64,000 nucleotides of DNA, taken from contig MNCI01010116.1 in assembly GCA_015680685.1 (NCBI GenBank), positions 927,766-991,765 on the forward strand, read 5' to 3'. Below, piece by piece: positions 11,603 to 21,981 of the stretch. The position numbers were made by a program, and so were the translations under genes. The first letter of the stretch is position 1, and each line of letters starts with the position of its first letter. Source of the stretch: Gnetum montanum (taxonomy: Eukaryota > Streptophyta > Gnetopsida > Gnetales > Gnetaceae). The notes beneath the pieces were generated by a model, which ran no database searches, was not told where the DNA came from, and worked only from the letters and a program-made list of their open reading frames with translations.

Positions 11603-12428
11603 TGATGAGTCGCCATTTGGTCAACTGCGATATCGCATACACGATATCGCAGCCTAGCCCTGATATCACGTATGCGATATCGCAGCCTGTCTCCTCATCT
11701 ATAAATAAGAGGTAGATAGTTCTGATAGATAGTTTCTCAGTTCTTAGTTTTAGTGTTAAGTTTTATGTATTTTTTCTCTCAACCCTTTTCCTCCCAGTGT
11801 ATGCTCGCAGTGTGGTGATTGTAATTGTACGACACCTTTATTCGAGTGTGACGTACTTGGACATGCACATGATCAGAAATAAAGATTGAGATTACTTCAT
11901 CATTGCAGCATTCACTTAGCTTAATTATTTACTTAATTTTTATTTACTACTTTCCTAGTTAATCTCTTCTTACCCTAAACTCCTGTTAAATGCGAAATGA
12001 GTACGACTTGATTACGAGCATTTAAGTGTGACTACTTGGTAACCTAGTAGCATACCTAGGATCTGCACTTGGTAATCCAAGTGGTAGTCGTGCACAAGGT
12101 CCAATATGTGCACGGATGATTGAGGAATGGATGCTCATCGTACGTAGGCTAGTTTAGACTCTCTCTCACCCTCTCTCCCTTAGCTTAGTCAATATCATTT
12201 TCCATTTCCTTCAGGAGTAGCATTAGCATAGAAACACATCATACACCCCAATCTAGACTAAACCATACGTGACAAAGCTAATACTAGTCCAGGTGGGAAG
12301 ATAGTGAACTACAACCTAAGGTTAACTGTCTAGATGCCACAACTAGTCCATCTATGGAGTTCGACCGGATCGCGCGTGTAACACTTGTATTTGTATGGTT
12401 GAGTGTAGGGGTACCTTGCCACTCATCA
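11603..12428 (+). repeat. Element C 5' LTR
   Basis: 826 bp, TGATGAGT...ACTCATCA. Near the start it has repeated palindromic words (TGCGATATCGCA at 11626-11637 and 11673-11684). A TATA box TATAAATA lies at 11700-11707. The sequence is close to 37829-38640, including the TCTCTCACCCTCTCTCCCTTAG tract. Confidence 0.9.
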
Positions 12429-12568
12429 TTAGAACTGTTGTAAAGGATGGTGCTAGTTATCTAGATTAGTTATATCATACAAGGTCCCTGTATAGGAATT
12501 AACGATATATCTTTTAGAAGAAATAATTACCAAAAGTCATATACAAATTCACACACAATTTCACAACC

Positions 12569-13606
12569 ATGGCTCTCCTACAAGACTATAATAATGCCAC
12601 ACCTAGTGAGGAAATTCATTGGAGAACCAATGAACTATATGAAAATGAAGATTGTAGTACGAAAATCGAGGTGGGGGTTTCTTATAAACATAAATGAAAG
12701 AAATGTCATCCCAACACATGAAAGCATAACTTACCCAATGATGATGAACCCCCACTAGCCACTACAAGCCTAAAACAAATACAAGAGGTTGTTCGAATCT
12801 CCCATAGGCATCGTAAAGAGAGCCGTCTACCTAGGCTCGATTTAAACAACTTCCCTAATTTCTCAGGAGGCTATGACTTAGATCCACAACAACATTTACA
12901 AGCCTTCTATGATGCCTACACATGGAACAACATTGATAATGGTTGGCAAAAAATCAAGCTCTTTCCTATGACACTCATTGACCAAGCAAAAGTATGGTAT
13001 AAATCATTAAAACCAAATTCAATACGACGCTGGCCAACAATGGTAGAACTCTTTAGTGAAAGATATCAAACCTATGCAAGAGTTTCATCCTTGAGGAAAC
13101 AAATCCAAGAGTGGAAACAAGCACAACATGAACCCTTGGACATGGCCTTAGAAAGATATTATGCACTGTTAAACAACTGTCCAGGCCATGAGTTCTCTGA
13201 GGAAAGGCTAATGTATCATATCATTGATGGGCTTCGTGATGAAACAAGAGAAACCCTAGGGATGTATGCCCAAGGTCAACTATACGAACTACAAACCCAT
13301 CAAGTCCAAGAGCTTATTAAGTAGGTAGCAAAAGAAGAAGGAGAAATGGCTAGATGGGAGAGTGTTCAAAAACATCAACAGGACCAAAATCTCAACTTAA
13401 CAAAGGTCCATAATCACAAAAAGGAGAAATCAACCTACCACAAGGGGGAAGAACCATCTTTGCCAATACGACTATCATTAGAGGAATTCGTGGCAAAGAT
13501 TAATAAGATGTTGAAATGGAAGCATAAAAAGTGTGGAGAATATATCGATATTATTGGAGATAGAGTTTTAACAACCCAAGAAGTAGGACAAAGTATCAGT
13601 AGATAA
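12569..13606 (+). pseudogene. Element C gag
   Basis: Gag structural protein of a Ty3/gypsy element. One uninterrupted register runs from the ATG at 12569 (MALLQDYNN), broken only by three stops (two TGA near 12690-12720 and one TAG at 13322). Core features are FPNFSGGYDLDPQQHLQAF (residues about 90-110), then LIDQAKVWYKSL, FSERYQTYA, EPLDMALERYYALLNNCPGH and YHIIDGLRDETRETLG. This is the usual retrotransposon gag pattern (W[Y/F]..L, F..RF, L..Y, L..GL). The reverse-strand gag at 52090-53194 is a close relative (NLRKQILGWKQENHEPLDVALDRYY). It starts about 140 bp inside the 5' LTR, as expected for a leader. The stops make it non-functional. Confidence 0.88.
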
Positions 13607-14567
13607 TCGGAAATAAGGGATAAGGAAAATAAGAGCTTAACTTCCAATCACATGTATGAATGCAACATTTTCCTATACAATCACCCCAAGGCCAATGCCC
13701 AATCTTGTTACATTTATATGAGCATTGGGGAAGCACATTACATTCCGAGTTTGTACAGAGATATTGTGTTCGATCACAGTGGCAACAATCCCAGTCATGG
13801 GAGAAGCCATCCCTAAACTAGAGACACCCTTCATATTATCCAAATCCAAATGCTTATCTAGCCCAATACCTTGTTTCTCCAACTAGGCCAACATACTCTA
13901 TCTCACTACATTATCATTCTCCTCAATACTATCACCCATGTCCTCAACACAACCACCGCCTTGTGTACCACGAACTTCTTCTAATTTTCAACATTCTCAT
14001 CTTTTCCCTCCTTCTACATTGCCACCAACTGTTCCTAAGATGCTTGCACCACAGCAACACCCTCTGAATGTTATTTGTACTACTATTGCCAATAGTAGTG
14101 AGAGACCTCAGCAACATCGAAGGCGTCCCTTCTTTAGAAATGAACCTAGGAAGGGACAACACAATTCCAAGGCCACTGCATCCTCCAACTCCACACAAGT
14201 CCACCCTGTGGTGCACCCTTATTTTTGAACCCAATACCTCATGTTACTTCATCAGGGCCACCAATTAACACTCCAACAACCATACGACCCAATGAACACA
14301 ACCATGGAGAGCAACATCTCGATCCTTGCATACCATCTTACAGTCATAAACATCATAATGGGTCAACTCTTTACTCGAGAACCACATCTTACAAATTGTC
14401 CCACTATGCTTACTATAATCAAGTGTGTGAAGCCCAATGGGGTAAGTATGACCAGGTCCCAATATTTCCAACATGCAAGGATCCTCATCTTTTATTTATT
14501 AATCTTTTCCATCCTCAACCATTTAGTTATGAAGGATATCCCCCATTTTAATAACAAGCAAGATTAA
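13607..14567 (+). pseudogene. Element C gag tail, proline/serine/threonine-rich, decayed
   Basis: Continues the gag register past 13606 with more stops and shifts. A Cys/His-poor block (CNIFLYNHPKA) aligns with CDIHLYDHPKG in the reverse-strand copy near 52040. Then comes low-complexity P/S/T/H/N-rich sequence (13938-14228 and 14225-14551). No protease or zinc knuckle could be recognised. The region ends at the T-rich start of the spacer, so pol has been lost at or near 14567. Confidence 0.55.
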
Positions 14568-15249
14568 TAAATATTTTTCATTTTCTTAAATTTTACAACT
14601 TTTTGTTTTCTAGTTTTTTCATTTTTCAATTTCTTGTTTTATCTTTTTGTCTTTTTGTCTTTTTACATTTTTATAAGTAATCTCGTCTATGAATAAAATA
14701 CTCATGTGGCTCGTTGGTTGAGGTGTGTTCTATGTTATCGAGTCTCGAGTGATCAATTATGTGAACAATGAATCCATTACACCCACTCATCCATTCTACA
14801 AATAAAAGGTTCTGATCAAGGGTACAGTGATATTCTTGACATTGTTAAAACTTAAAATTAATTTTGTATTCATTGTACCCAGAATGAAGAAGGATGGACC
14901 AAGAGGGAATGATTAGGATGTGACATCAAGGGGACTTGAGGATTCTCTTTAGTGATGTCTGTGGAGTTATCATGTAACATGGTTGTACTAAGATCCTTGT
15001 AGATCTAACGAAAAATGGGAGTAAGAGTAATCAAAAGGGCACTAAAAAATCTAATGTTCTTCTAGGGGGTCCCACTGGAAAGACATGCATCCATGCCTAA
15101 AGGTTGATGGCTTCTCCATATTTAGTAGTCAAAAAAAAAACAAAGGAAGTGCCACAAAACAAAAATCACTCCTCCCTTGAACAAAATGCCAAGTGATCGT
15201 ACACCTTGTTGTTCTGGTACTCTCATAGTCTCTCATCATGGGATGAAAC
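14568..15249 (+). mobile_element. Element C spacer, left part (split by element A)
   Basis: T-rich start, then GGATGTGACATCAAGGGGAC and other blocks shared with the D spacer. It ends GGGATGAAAC, where element A has inserted; GAAAC (15245-15249) is the target duplication. The sequence resumes at 33875. The uninterrupted reverse-strand spacer near 49870-49950 provides the empty site: GAAACACATCAATGC runs straight into the phrase GTGGTATGGACTTGGTC. Confidence 0.75.
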
Positions 15250-16651
15250 TGTACTATTCGAAATCATAGGTGCGAGGTTGGAATGAAATGAACACCAAGA
15301 GATCTACACATAGACACAAAAGACCTACCTTCGCTTGAGGGAAAGCTGGAACGGGTGAAGCTAGAGTACCTTGGGTGGTCCGCACGTGGATCAGACAAAG
15401 ATTTCCCCAACATATGCCAATATGCAATATGTTGGGTTATGTGTAAATAGCGTGATTAATGTAAACCCAAAGCGTAAATTTGTGTTAACTTAAACAAAAG
15501 GAATGAATCAGAATAAACAAAAACTGTGACAAATTTCAAGCAGAAATAAAGTAATTTTATTGCCAGATGAGAATTACAGTGCACCGGTCCAGACGCAGTC
15601 ATAGATTTGAAACGAGGTGGACGAAGGGCCCTGGTGGATGCTGGAAGATGATGGTGTGCTAGTTTAAACTGCAAGCATAGCATGAAGGCTGTATGCTCAG
15701 CATGCAGGGTCGAAGTCCAGTGTATGGGGGTTCCTACTCTAATTTGCTAAGTTTTCTCCAGGATTTTCTCTCTCCTTTGCTCCAAATTGCCCCCCCAACC
15801 CTAATCTAGTGAAAAATTGGGATTTTTATGAGGTTTTTGAGCGCTAGATTCGGAGCTGGAAGGGTATGAGTGGCCATGGGTGAGAGAATTTTGGGTCGGA
15901 TGACAGGTGGCTGCGTTGCCTGGGTGCAAAGAATATTACAACTATGCAACGTGCTACATGCCAACGTGTGCTGCTGCACACCAGCATGTACACGCTAGGT
16001 GTGTGAACTCAGCGTACAGACTTGACTAAAACAAAAGAATTCATTTTTACAAACTACTGTTACAACAGGAAGTATCCAATTCAGCCCTTAGATTTGAGCT
16101 CAGATGTCACGAGAATGCTGCCTGTGGATATTCAGCTTAGTTGGATTGATCTGACATGGTTCTGGAAGACTTCCACTGATGTACGCTGCGCTGCACGCTG
16201 GACAGTGCACGTCGGGCATACACGTTGGGCGTACATGCTAGTCGTGCAGGAAGAACATGCTCAGTGTGTGTACTCCAAAGTGCATGATTTCAAGGTCAAA
16301 ACTCAATTTTCTTGAGTTCATAATGATGCCTAACAATTGCCCTGTCTCTCAGAGTCAATGCCTTGTGAAAATCTTGCTCTGAAGTGCATGTTTTAGGTAG
16401 TCTTTGAAGTCACACGCTGGTCGTGCATGCTGGGTGTGCACGTTGCATACTCAGTGAAAACTAAGTATTTTAAGCTCAAACTTTGCTAGGTTTGATGCCA
16501 GATGTCACCGTAGTCTTCTGTGGATCCCAGGAAACCATTTTTCACTCATTTCAACTCTGTTTGAAGCTACCGTAGTCATGGTGGGGAGCATCACGATTTT
16601 AGCTCAATTCTTGTTGGAGAAGTACTAAGCTCAGAATTTTGTGGTGTTTTT
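15250..16651 (-). repeat. Element A 3' LTR (left on the plus strand)
   Basis: Starts TGTACTATTCGAAATCAT. It matches 32461-33869 along its whole length, with mostly transition differences and a small deletion near 16570. The internal edge no longer shows the terminal CA seen at 33869, having GTGTTTTTT instead. No polypyrimidine run (the minus-strand polypurine tract) adjoins it. It contains many CACGCTG/CAGCGTG words (16190-16280 and 16410-16450). Confidence 0.88.
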
Positions 16652-17189
16652 TGATGCTTGCAGGAATCAACCCAAGAAGCATCGACAAAGAAGTACAAAA
16701 CACGACAAGCAACTTGGTAGAAATATTTTCCTTTGGCACTTGGCCAGATGTCATCGCACCGGATTTAGTAGTACATGTGATTAGGGAAATGAAATTTGTA
16801 GCTGGATAGGGAAATGGAGATTGTGGGAATTGGGAACTAATCAAGGGATTCTGCATGCGGAAGGGGATGCTTTGGTGTGTGTACAGGTCATGCTGATCCT
16901 TGTCAATAGTCATTGTCGAGCAAACTTGGGACCAAGACATGAGGTGTACGTCCTTTGGCAAAAAAAGACTCTTATTTAGTGTTTAAGAGGACTTGTTGGC
17001 ACAACCAAAGCCACGTGATGATTTATTGCATTCTTTGGAGGAACAGGGCTCCTGTTTAGTGTTAAAGAGGACTTTTTGGCCGAGAGCCAAAGCCACGCAA
17101 TGAGATGTTACTTGAGCACTTGAGATATGAGTACTTGCTTCCAAGACAATTGCCTTCCCACCTGGGGCTTGTATGGAAAGTGCCAAGGC

Positions 17190-17280
17190 TCTTGTGTTTC
17201 TTTTTTGGCTTTTTTTTTTCACTTTGTTCTTTGTTATTTTTTTGGTGTTTCTTTGTATATATTTTTTTTTATTCTTGGAC
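17190..17280 (+). other. Conserved pyrimidine-rich tract inside element A
   Basis: A long T/C run (for example 17198-17222 and 17230-17272) ending TTCTTGGACAGAGC. The second A-family copy has a matching tract at 62700-62842, ending TTTTTGACAGAGC at the same distance inside its LTR. On the element's own strand this is a polypurine stretch about 550 nt upstream of the 3' LTR. It could be a displaced or second polypurine tract, or simply low complexity. Confidence 0.6.
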
Positions 17281-17779
17281 AGAGCTTTGTTTTGACCTTG
17301 TACTCATGCTCAAGTGTCATGTTGTGTGCCACAATTGCTTGAGGGTATCAGAGTGTGCAATAGTGTAATCAAGGTTTTGGGATACGTATCTGGAGACTGT
17401 GACCAAATAGAAGGGAGAAGCGAGAGTTTTAGAGAACTGGGGGATGTCTCAAGGACTGGGACAGTACATTTGAATAGATTGAATAATCTAGTTGCATGCT
17501 TTAGGAACAATATGATACCTTGCCGCTATAACGAAGTGCATTCTCGTACGAACACCTCCGAGTGTCATCCTGCAAACACAACTCCAAGAAGACAAGAAAA
17601 CCACGAGTAAGTGAGCAAGCTTGGACTTGGACAGCAACTGATGAAACAAAGGCACTAGATGAGATTTCAAGCATTGAATATGCATGGCAGCCATGTTGTC
17701 AGGTTCGATTGATAACGAGCGAGGCAACGGCTCTGATGAGGCTTGAATGCAGCCACAGGCCGAGAGGCGAGAGATGAAG

Positions 17780-18075
17780 TTGCCAGTTTATAGTCATGAT
17801 GGACTATCGTGGGTTAGTTTTACATCATAACCCATTGGATGGTGCCAGTTTAGCATCGTAGCGGATGGTACACTACTAGTTTATAGTCTTGATGGACTAT
17901 GGAGAGGTAAACTAGTTTATAGTCATAGCAGACTCTGGTGAATAAAACTGTGGTAGTTTAATGTCATACTAGACGGGTGCTAGTTTATTGTCATTGCGGA
18001 CGATCTGTGATGTCAGTTTATCGTCATAACACCAAGACGTTCTATGGTATCAGTTTATTGTCAGGATTCTAGGAT
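17780..18075. repeat. Imperfect minisatellite between integrase and 3' LTR of element A
   Basis: Units of the form (GCC)AGTTTATAGTCATGATGGACTAT, spaced 35-45 bp and strongly diverged: CAGTTTAGCATCGTAGCGG, CTAGTTTATAGTCTTGATGG, AGTTTAATGTCATACTAG. The same family of units stands at 20960-21075, at 26690-26960 and, much expanded, at 63380-64000. Confidence 0.75.
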
Positions 18076-18095
18076 GAGTACGTACTTGAGTTCAT

Positions 18096-19520
18096 GCTCA
18101 AATGTAGAATGGTTTCAAGTACAAGTGGTTCGTCAGATGTGCAAGTTCATTCCCTTCCATGTCAGCTAGTTTAAATGCTCCATTGTCATATGCTTTGGTG
18201 ACCAAGTAGGGCCCTTCCCAGTTGGCTGATAATTTATCCAAGTGTTCCCGAATGGCTTTGAGTACAAGGTCACCTTCCTTGATTGGGTGCTTATGAATAT
18301 CATGACGATGGTGTCGTCATTGTTACTTTTGGTACCATTCGATCTGATCGAGCGCACGTGTGTGTTCCTCCTCCACTGAGTCTAAGTCGACAATGCGCAA
18401 GTCATTGTTTTGACCTTCGTCAAGGAGTCCAAAGAGTGTGATCCTTAAAGACGGTACCTGCAACTCCAAAGGTAAAACAACTTCTAAACCATAAACAAGA
18501 CTATATGGCGTTTTACTTGTGTAAGTCCGATGTGTAGTGCAATAAGCCCATAGTGCGTATTCTAACTATTCATGCCATCTTTTCTTGCTCTGAGTAAGCA
18601 TCTTTTTGAGCACTATGATGATGATCTTATTTGTAGCTTTGGCTTGTCCATTGCTCTGAGGGTAGTAAGGGGATGAAAATGAATGTTTGATCCCTAGGAT
18701 TTCACTGAAATTTCTAGTTTCAACATTGCTAAACTATGGCCCGTTATCAGTGATGATGGTCCTCGAAATGCCAAAACGGGTCACGATGTTTTCTAGAATG
18801 AAGTTGCATATGTGTTTGGATGTGGTCTTTCTAAGGGGAATAGCTTCTAGCCATTTTGTGAAATATTCTATCATGGTTATGATAAAGCTATGTCCTATAG
18901 AAGATGGGGGAGTTATCAGTCCGATAATGTCCAACCCCCACTTCTGGAAAGGCCAGGTGATTTGTGTTGTATGCAGCTCATTTGGTGGAACATGTATCAA
19001 ATTGCTATGTTTTTGACAGATACTGCATGTTTTGACCTTGGAGACGTACTCCATGTGTGGCCAATAATAGCCCAAACATCTTATTTTTGTTGCCATTTCT
19101 TTGGGCACTATGTGCCCCCCGCATAGTCCTTCATGTACTTGCTTGACGATGGTTTGGCCATCAATGCTACTAACGCATGTTAACAAGATGCCTTCGTAGG
19201 ATCGATGACACAACATGTCACCTACCAATGCATACTGTTGAGAATGTTTTCATATTATGTCCTTTTGTGCATTCGTGAGATGTTGAGGCGGTTCACCATG
19301 TAAAAGGTACTCCTTTATGTCATCGTACCATTCTGCGGCCTACATTGTACTAACAGATACAATCAGTAATTCATCGGGAGTATCAATTATGGGTTTAGTA
19401 CAACTGATTATAGAACTGGGCAATGTGTGGAACATGTTTGGTGATATATTTAGAGCTAACGTGGGAAGTGCATCCACAATGGTGTTATCATTTTTGGAAA
19501 CATGTTGCACATCTATATTT
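18096..19520 (-). pseudogene. Element A integrase
   Basis: Minus-strand translation gives the end of RNase H (DALPTLALNIS, near 19450), then the zinc-binding HHCC start (HEGLCGGHIVPKEMATKIR...YYWPHM, CSICQKHSN). The catalytic core follows, with KWGLDIIGLI (first Asp), TDNGP (second Asp) and PYYPQSNGQAKATNK, where the third acidic residue, normally Glu in NGQAE, is Lys. The C-terminal part has LVLKAIRE, LSANWEGPYLV and YDNGAFKL, ending near 18096. Stops occur after DNGP, after KRWHE and around 18300. The core at 18734-19228 is open for 164 codons. The Glu-to-Lys change alone would abolish strand transfer in this enzyme class. Confidence 0.9.
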
Positions 19521-19525
19521 TTGAA

Positions 19526-19698
19526 TCACTTTAGTAAGTGCTTAGTCAAATCACAATATGGTTGTAAGTGTTGCGCTTTGCACGCATAAATGTCTGTGAC
19601 TTGATTTAGAACTAATTGTGAGTCACCTCTGACTACCATTCGTGTGATGTTTGAAGCTAGTGCTGCCATGAGACCTCTAAGGAGAACTTCATACTCTG
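19526..19698 (-). pseudogene. Element A RNase H, archaeal-like type (partial, at assembly gap)
   Basis: The minus strand reads EYEVLLRGLMAALASN, VRGDSQLVLNQV and YCDLTKHLLK, the C-terminal half of the second RNase H domain typical of Tat elements (family pattern EYEALI.GL..A, GDSQLV..QV). The N-terminal half is lost in the unsequenced run that begins at 19699. Confidence 0.88.
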
Positions 19699-20039
19699 NN
19701 NNNNNNNNNNNNNNNNNNNNNNNNNNNNNNNNNNNNNNNNNNNNNNNNNNNNNNNNNNNNNNNNNNNNNNNNNNNNNNNNNNNNNNNNNNNNNNNNNNNN
19801 NNNNNNNNNNNNNNNNNNNNNNNNNNNNNNNNNNNNNNNNNNNNNNNNNNNNNNNNNNNNNNNNNNNNNNNNNNNNNNNNNNNNNNNNNNNNNNNNNNNN
19901 NNNNNNNNNNNNNNNNNNNNNNNNNNNNNNNNNNNNNNNNNNNNNNNNNNNNNNNNNNNNNNNNNNNNNNNNNNNNNNNNNNNNNNNNNNNNNNNNNNNN
20001 NNNNNNNNNNNNNNNNNNNNNNNNNNNNNNNNNNNNNNN
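19699..20039. other. Assembly gap (341 N)
   Basis: A run of N inside element A pol. Left flank is RNase H, right flank is RT just after MPFGLKNASATYQRA. The missing piece should hold the catalytic YVDD region, the RT thumb, the first RNase H and the start of the second. That is around a kilobase in relatives, so the true gap is probably longer than the N run unless this copy carries a deletion. Confidence 0.95.
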
Positions 20040-20894
20040 GATGAGTTCGAAGTCCCCCATCGCTCTTTGGTATGTAGCACTGGCATTCTTGAGACCGAAT
20101 GGCATCATCGTGTAGCAAAAAGTCCCCCATGGTGTCATGAAGGTTGTCCTGAGCTGATGTTCTAGGTTGATCCGTATCTGGTTATATCATGAAAAGCCAT
20201 CCATAAAAGACAATAGAGTGTGCCCCACAGTTGAGTCAACAAGTTGATCAATGCTTGGTAGCGGGAAGTCATCCTTTATGGTTGCAATGTTAAGGTCCCT
20301 GATGTCTATGCAAAGGCGGATGCTTCTGTTCTTCTTTGGGACAATAACCATGTTGGATACCCAGTCAGCGTAGTCAATAGCCTGAATGAAACCAGCTTGA
20401 TAAAGCTTAGTGATCTCATTGCGAACAATGAGCACTACTTTAGGTTTAACCTTGTGTGCTTTTTGTTTCATTGGTCTTAACTTGGAATCAAGTATAATGT
20501 TGTGTCGGACAATGCGAGGATCTAGTCTAGACATGTCATTGTAAGACCAAGTAAATGCTTTCATGTTGTCTTGAAGCACGTGTTTTATGTCCTTGGCAAG
20601 TTGAGGTTGTAATAGTGAGCTCAATTTTAATACCTTAACTTCACCGTCAGGCATAGTTATGGGGGTTTCAGTTAAAGGGTCTTCAGTGATGCTATCAGCT
20701 TCTATATCCAGAGACTTTGTCATACCTTCATAGTTGTCTAATGTTTGTTGCATTGAGGCTACAAATGTGTCATTTGTTGATGGACCTAAGTCAATAGAAT
20801 TTATGTTTATTTCTCTTGTGATTTTTCCGCATGGTCCATTGATGGTTAATGATGTGAATAGATTCTTGCAAACCATCGTGCTTGCTCCTATCAA
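20040..20894 (-). pseudogene. Element A reverse transcriptase, N-terminal and palm parts
   Basis: Minus-strand ORF 20894-20187 reads FTWSYNDMSRLDPRIVRHN, RPMKQKAHKVKP, EITKLYQAGFIQAIDYADWVSNMVIVPKK, IRLCIDIRDLN, KDDFPLPSIDQLVDSTVGH and LSFMDGFS. A TGA follows where the family has Gly-Tyr-Asn. The frame then continues with YNQIRINLEHQLRTTFMTPWGTFCYTMMPFGLKNASATYQRA up to the gap at 20039. These are RT motifs of Tat elements. The first 100 residues (from MIGASTMV) are linker. A possible splice acceptor, TTGATTGATAG|GAGC, lies at the ORF start, which would suit removal of the upstream insert as an intron; this is inference. Confidence 0.9.
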
Positions 20895-20959
20895 TCAACA
20901 GGGAGCAAAGTGAGCTAGGAGGATTGTTATGATTTCGAGGCAATGTAAGTCATGTGTAC

Positions 20960-21075
20960 GTTTACTAGTGACTAAGGTATGTGGTGGTAGTTTACCGTCG
21001 TACCTGGACGCATGGCAGTTTAAGGCCCTACCAAGCCGATTGCAGTATTTTAAGGCCTTACCGGGCCGATAACTG
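20960..21075. repeat. Short A-family repeat block at the RT side of the insert
   Basis: Units such as GCAGTTTAAGGCCCTACCAAGCCGAT and AGTATTTTAAGGCCTTACCGGGCCGAT. They are related to the units at 26700-26830 (TAGTTTAAGGCCATTTCGAGCC) on the other side of the insert and to 17780-18075. The two blocks bracket the region carrying the antisense gene. Confidence 0.65.
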
Positions 21076-21299
21076 TTCATTTATGATGTCTGGTTGACTG
21101 TATGATTTGTAATCGTTATTGAGTGTGAGACTTCCAGATGAGGAGTTTGCACCAAAATGTTTAGTGTGAGCAACAGGAGTTTCTTCGCAAGAGAATATTG
21201 CATGTGGGTAGTGTTTATCCCGGTATATCATTGTCTTTGCTTTTGTTTTGTTCATTATCTTTGTTTCTGCTTTGTTCATATGTATTTATATGTACTTTG

Positions 21300-21981
21300 T
21301 ATTTTGGTTAAATTTTGTATTAGTTGAATAAATTATTTTAAGGCACTGTCAGCGTATTTAACACCGCGAGGTATAAGATACATGGAGCAAGCATAAACCC
21401 CATAGTTAACATAGACAGCATGAATGTGGACCTAGTCTCTCAGCGTCAGCATGAGTCCTATCTAATAGCGTAAGAGTGGACCTAATGTTATAGCATGAGC
21501 ATGGACCTAGTTGATTCAGCATGGTGAGGAGGCAAGGATCTGGTCATAGGGGGAGGTAGCCCAGGTGAAAAAGATCGTGGTACGACGTGGTGGATGAGAT
21601 TGTCCAGCATGCAGCTACAAACCCCAGCATAAGCTCACATCATTGTATCTCAATTATCAAACTTATTTCCTTATGATAGCATTCTATGATGTCAGTTAGT
21701 GAGATAGTTTCTCTAGTTTTCAATGTGCCCTTGCTTGGTTTTTTTCATTATTTCTTGTTCTATTAATTGCATTTTGCGGTCCTAATTCTAGTTATTCATT
21801 TAGGATTTGTTAGATTTTTGATTTCCACGAAGTTTAGGGTTCAGTGTGAACTCAGCGTGTAGGGTTCAGACCCCAGCATGCAAGGTTCAGCGTGAACACA
21901 GTGTGCAGGGATGAAACCCCAGCGTGTAGGGTTTGGCGTGAACACAGCGTGTAGGGATGAAACACCAACGTGAACGCAACG
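21300..21981 (+). promoter_or_regulatory. Upstream region of the antisense gene, with CAGCGTG-type repeats
   Basis: Non-coding. From 21850 to 21960 it has repeated phrases (CAGCGTGTAGGGTTCAG, AACACAGYGTGYAGGGATGAAAC). These are the same words used in element A's LTR and leader array, so the region looks native to the A family rather than recently foreign. A TATTTAACACCGCG stretch near 21354 is the only TATA-like candidate. No promoter is proved. Confidence 0.4.

Noticed and set aside
13944-14551. Overlapping frames on both strands (13944-14234 minus, 14225-14551 plus)
   Set aside because: Low-complexity Pro/Ser/Thr/His-rich gag tail yields chance frames on both strands.
17105-17368. Hydrophobic Phe-rich ORF as a membrane protein
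   Set aside because: It is the translation of the T-rich tract inside element A.
19526-20165. Several long open frames on both strands across 19644-20165
   Set aside because: Their length comes from the unsequenced run of N; only the RT and RNase H edges are real.
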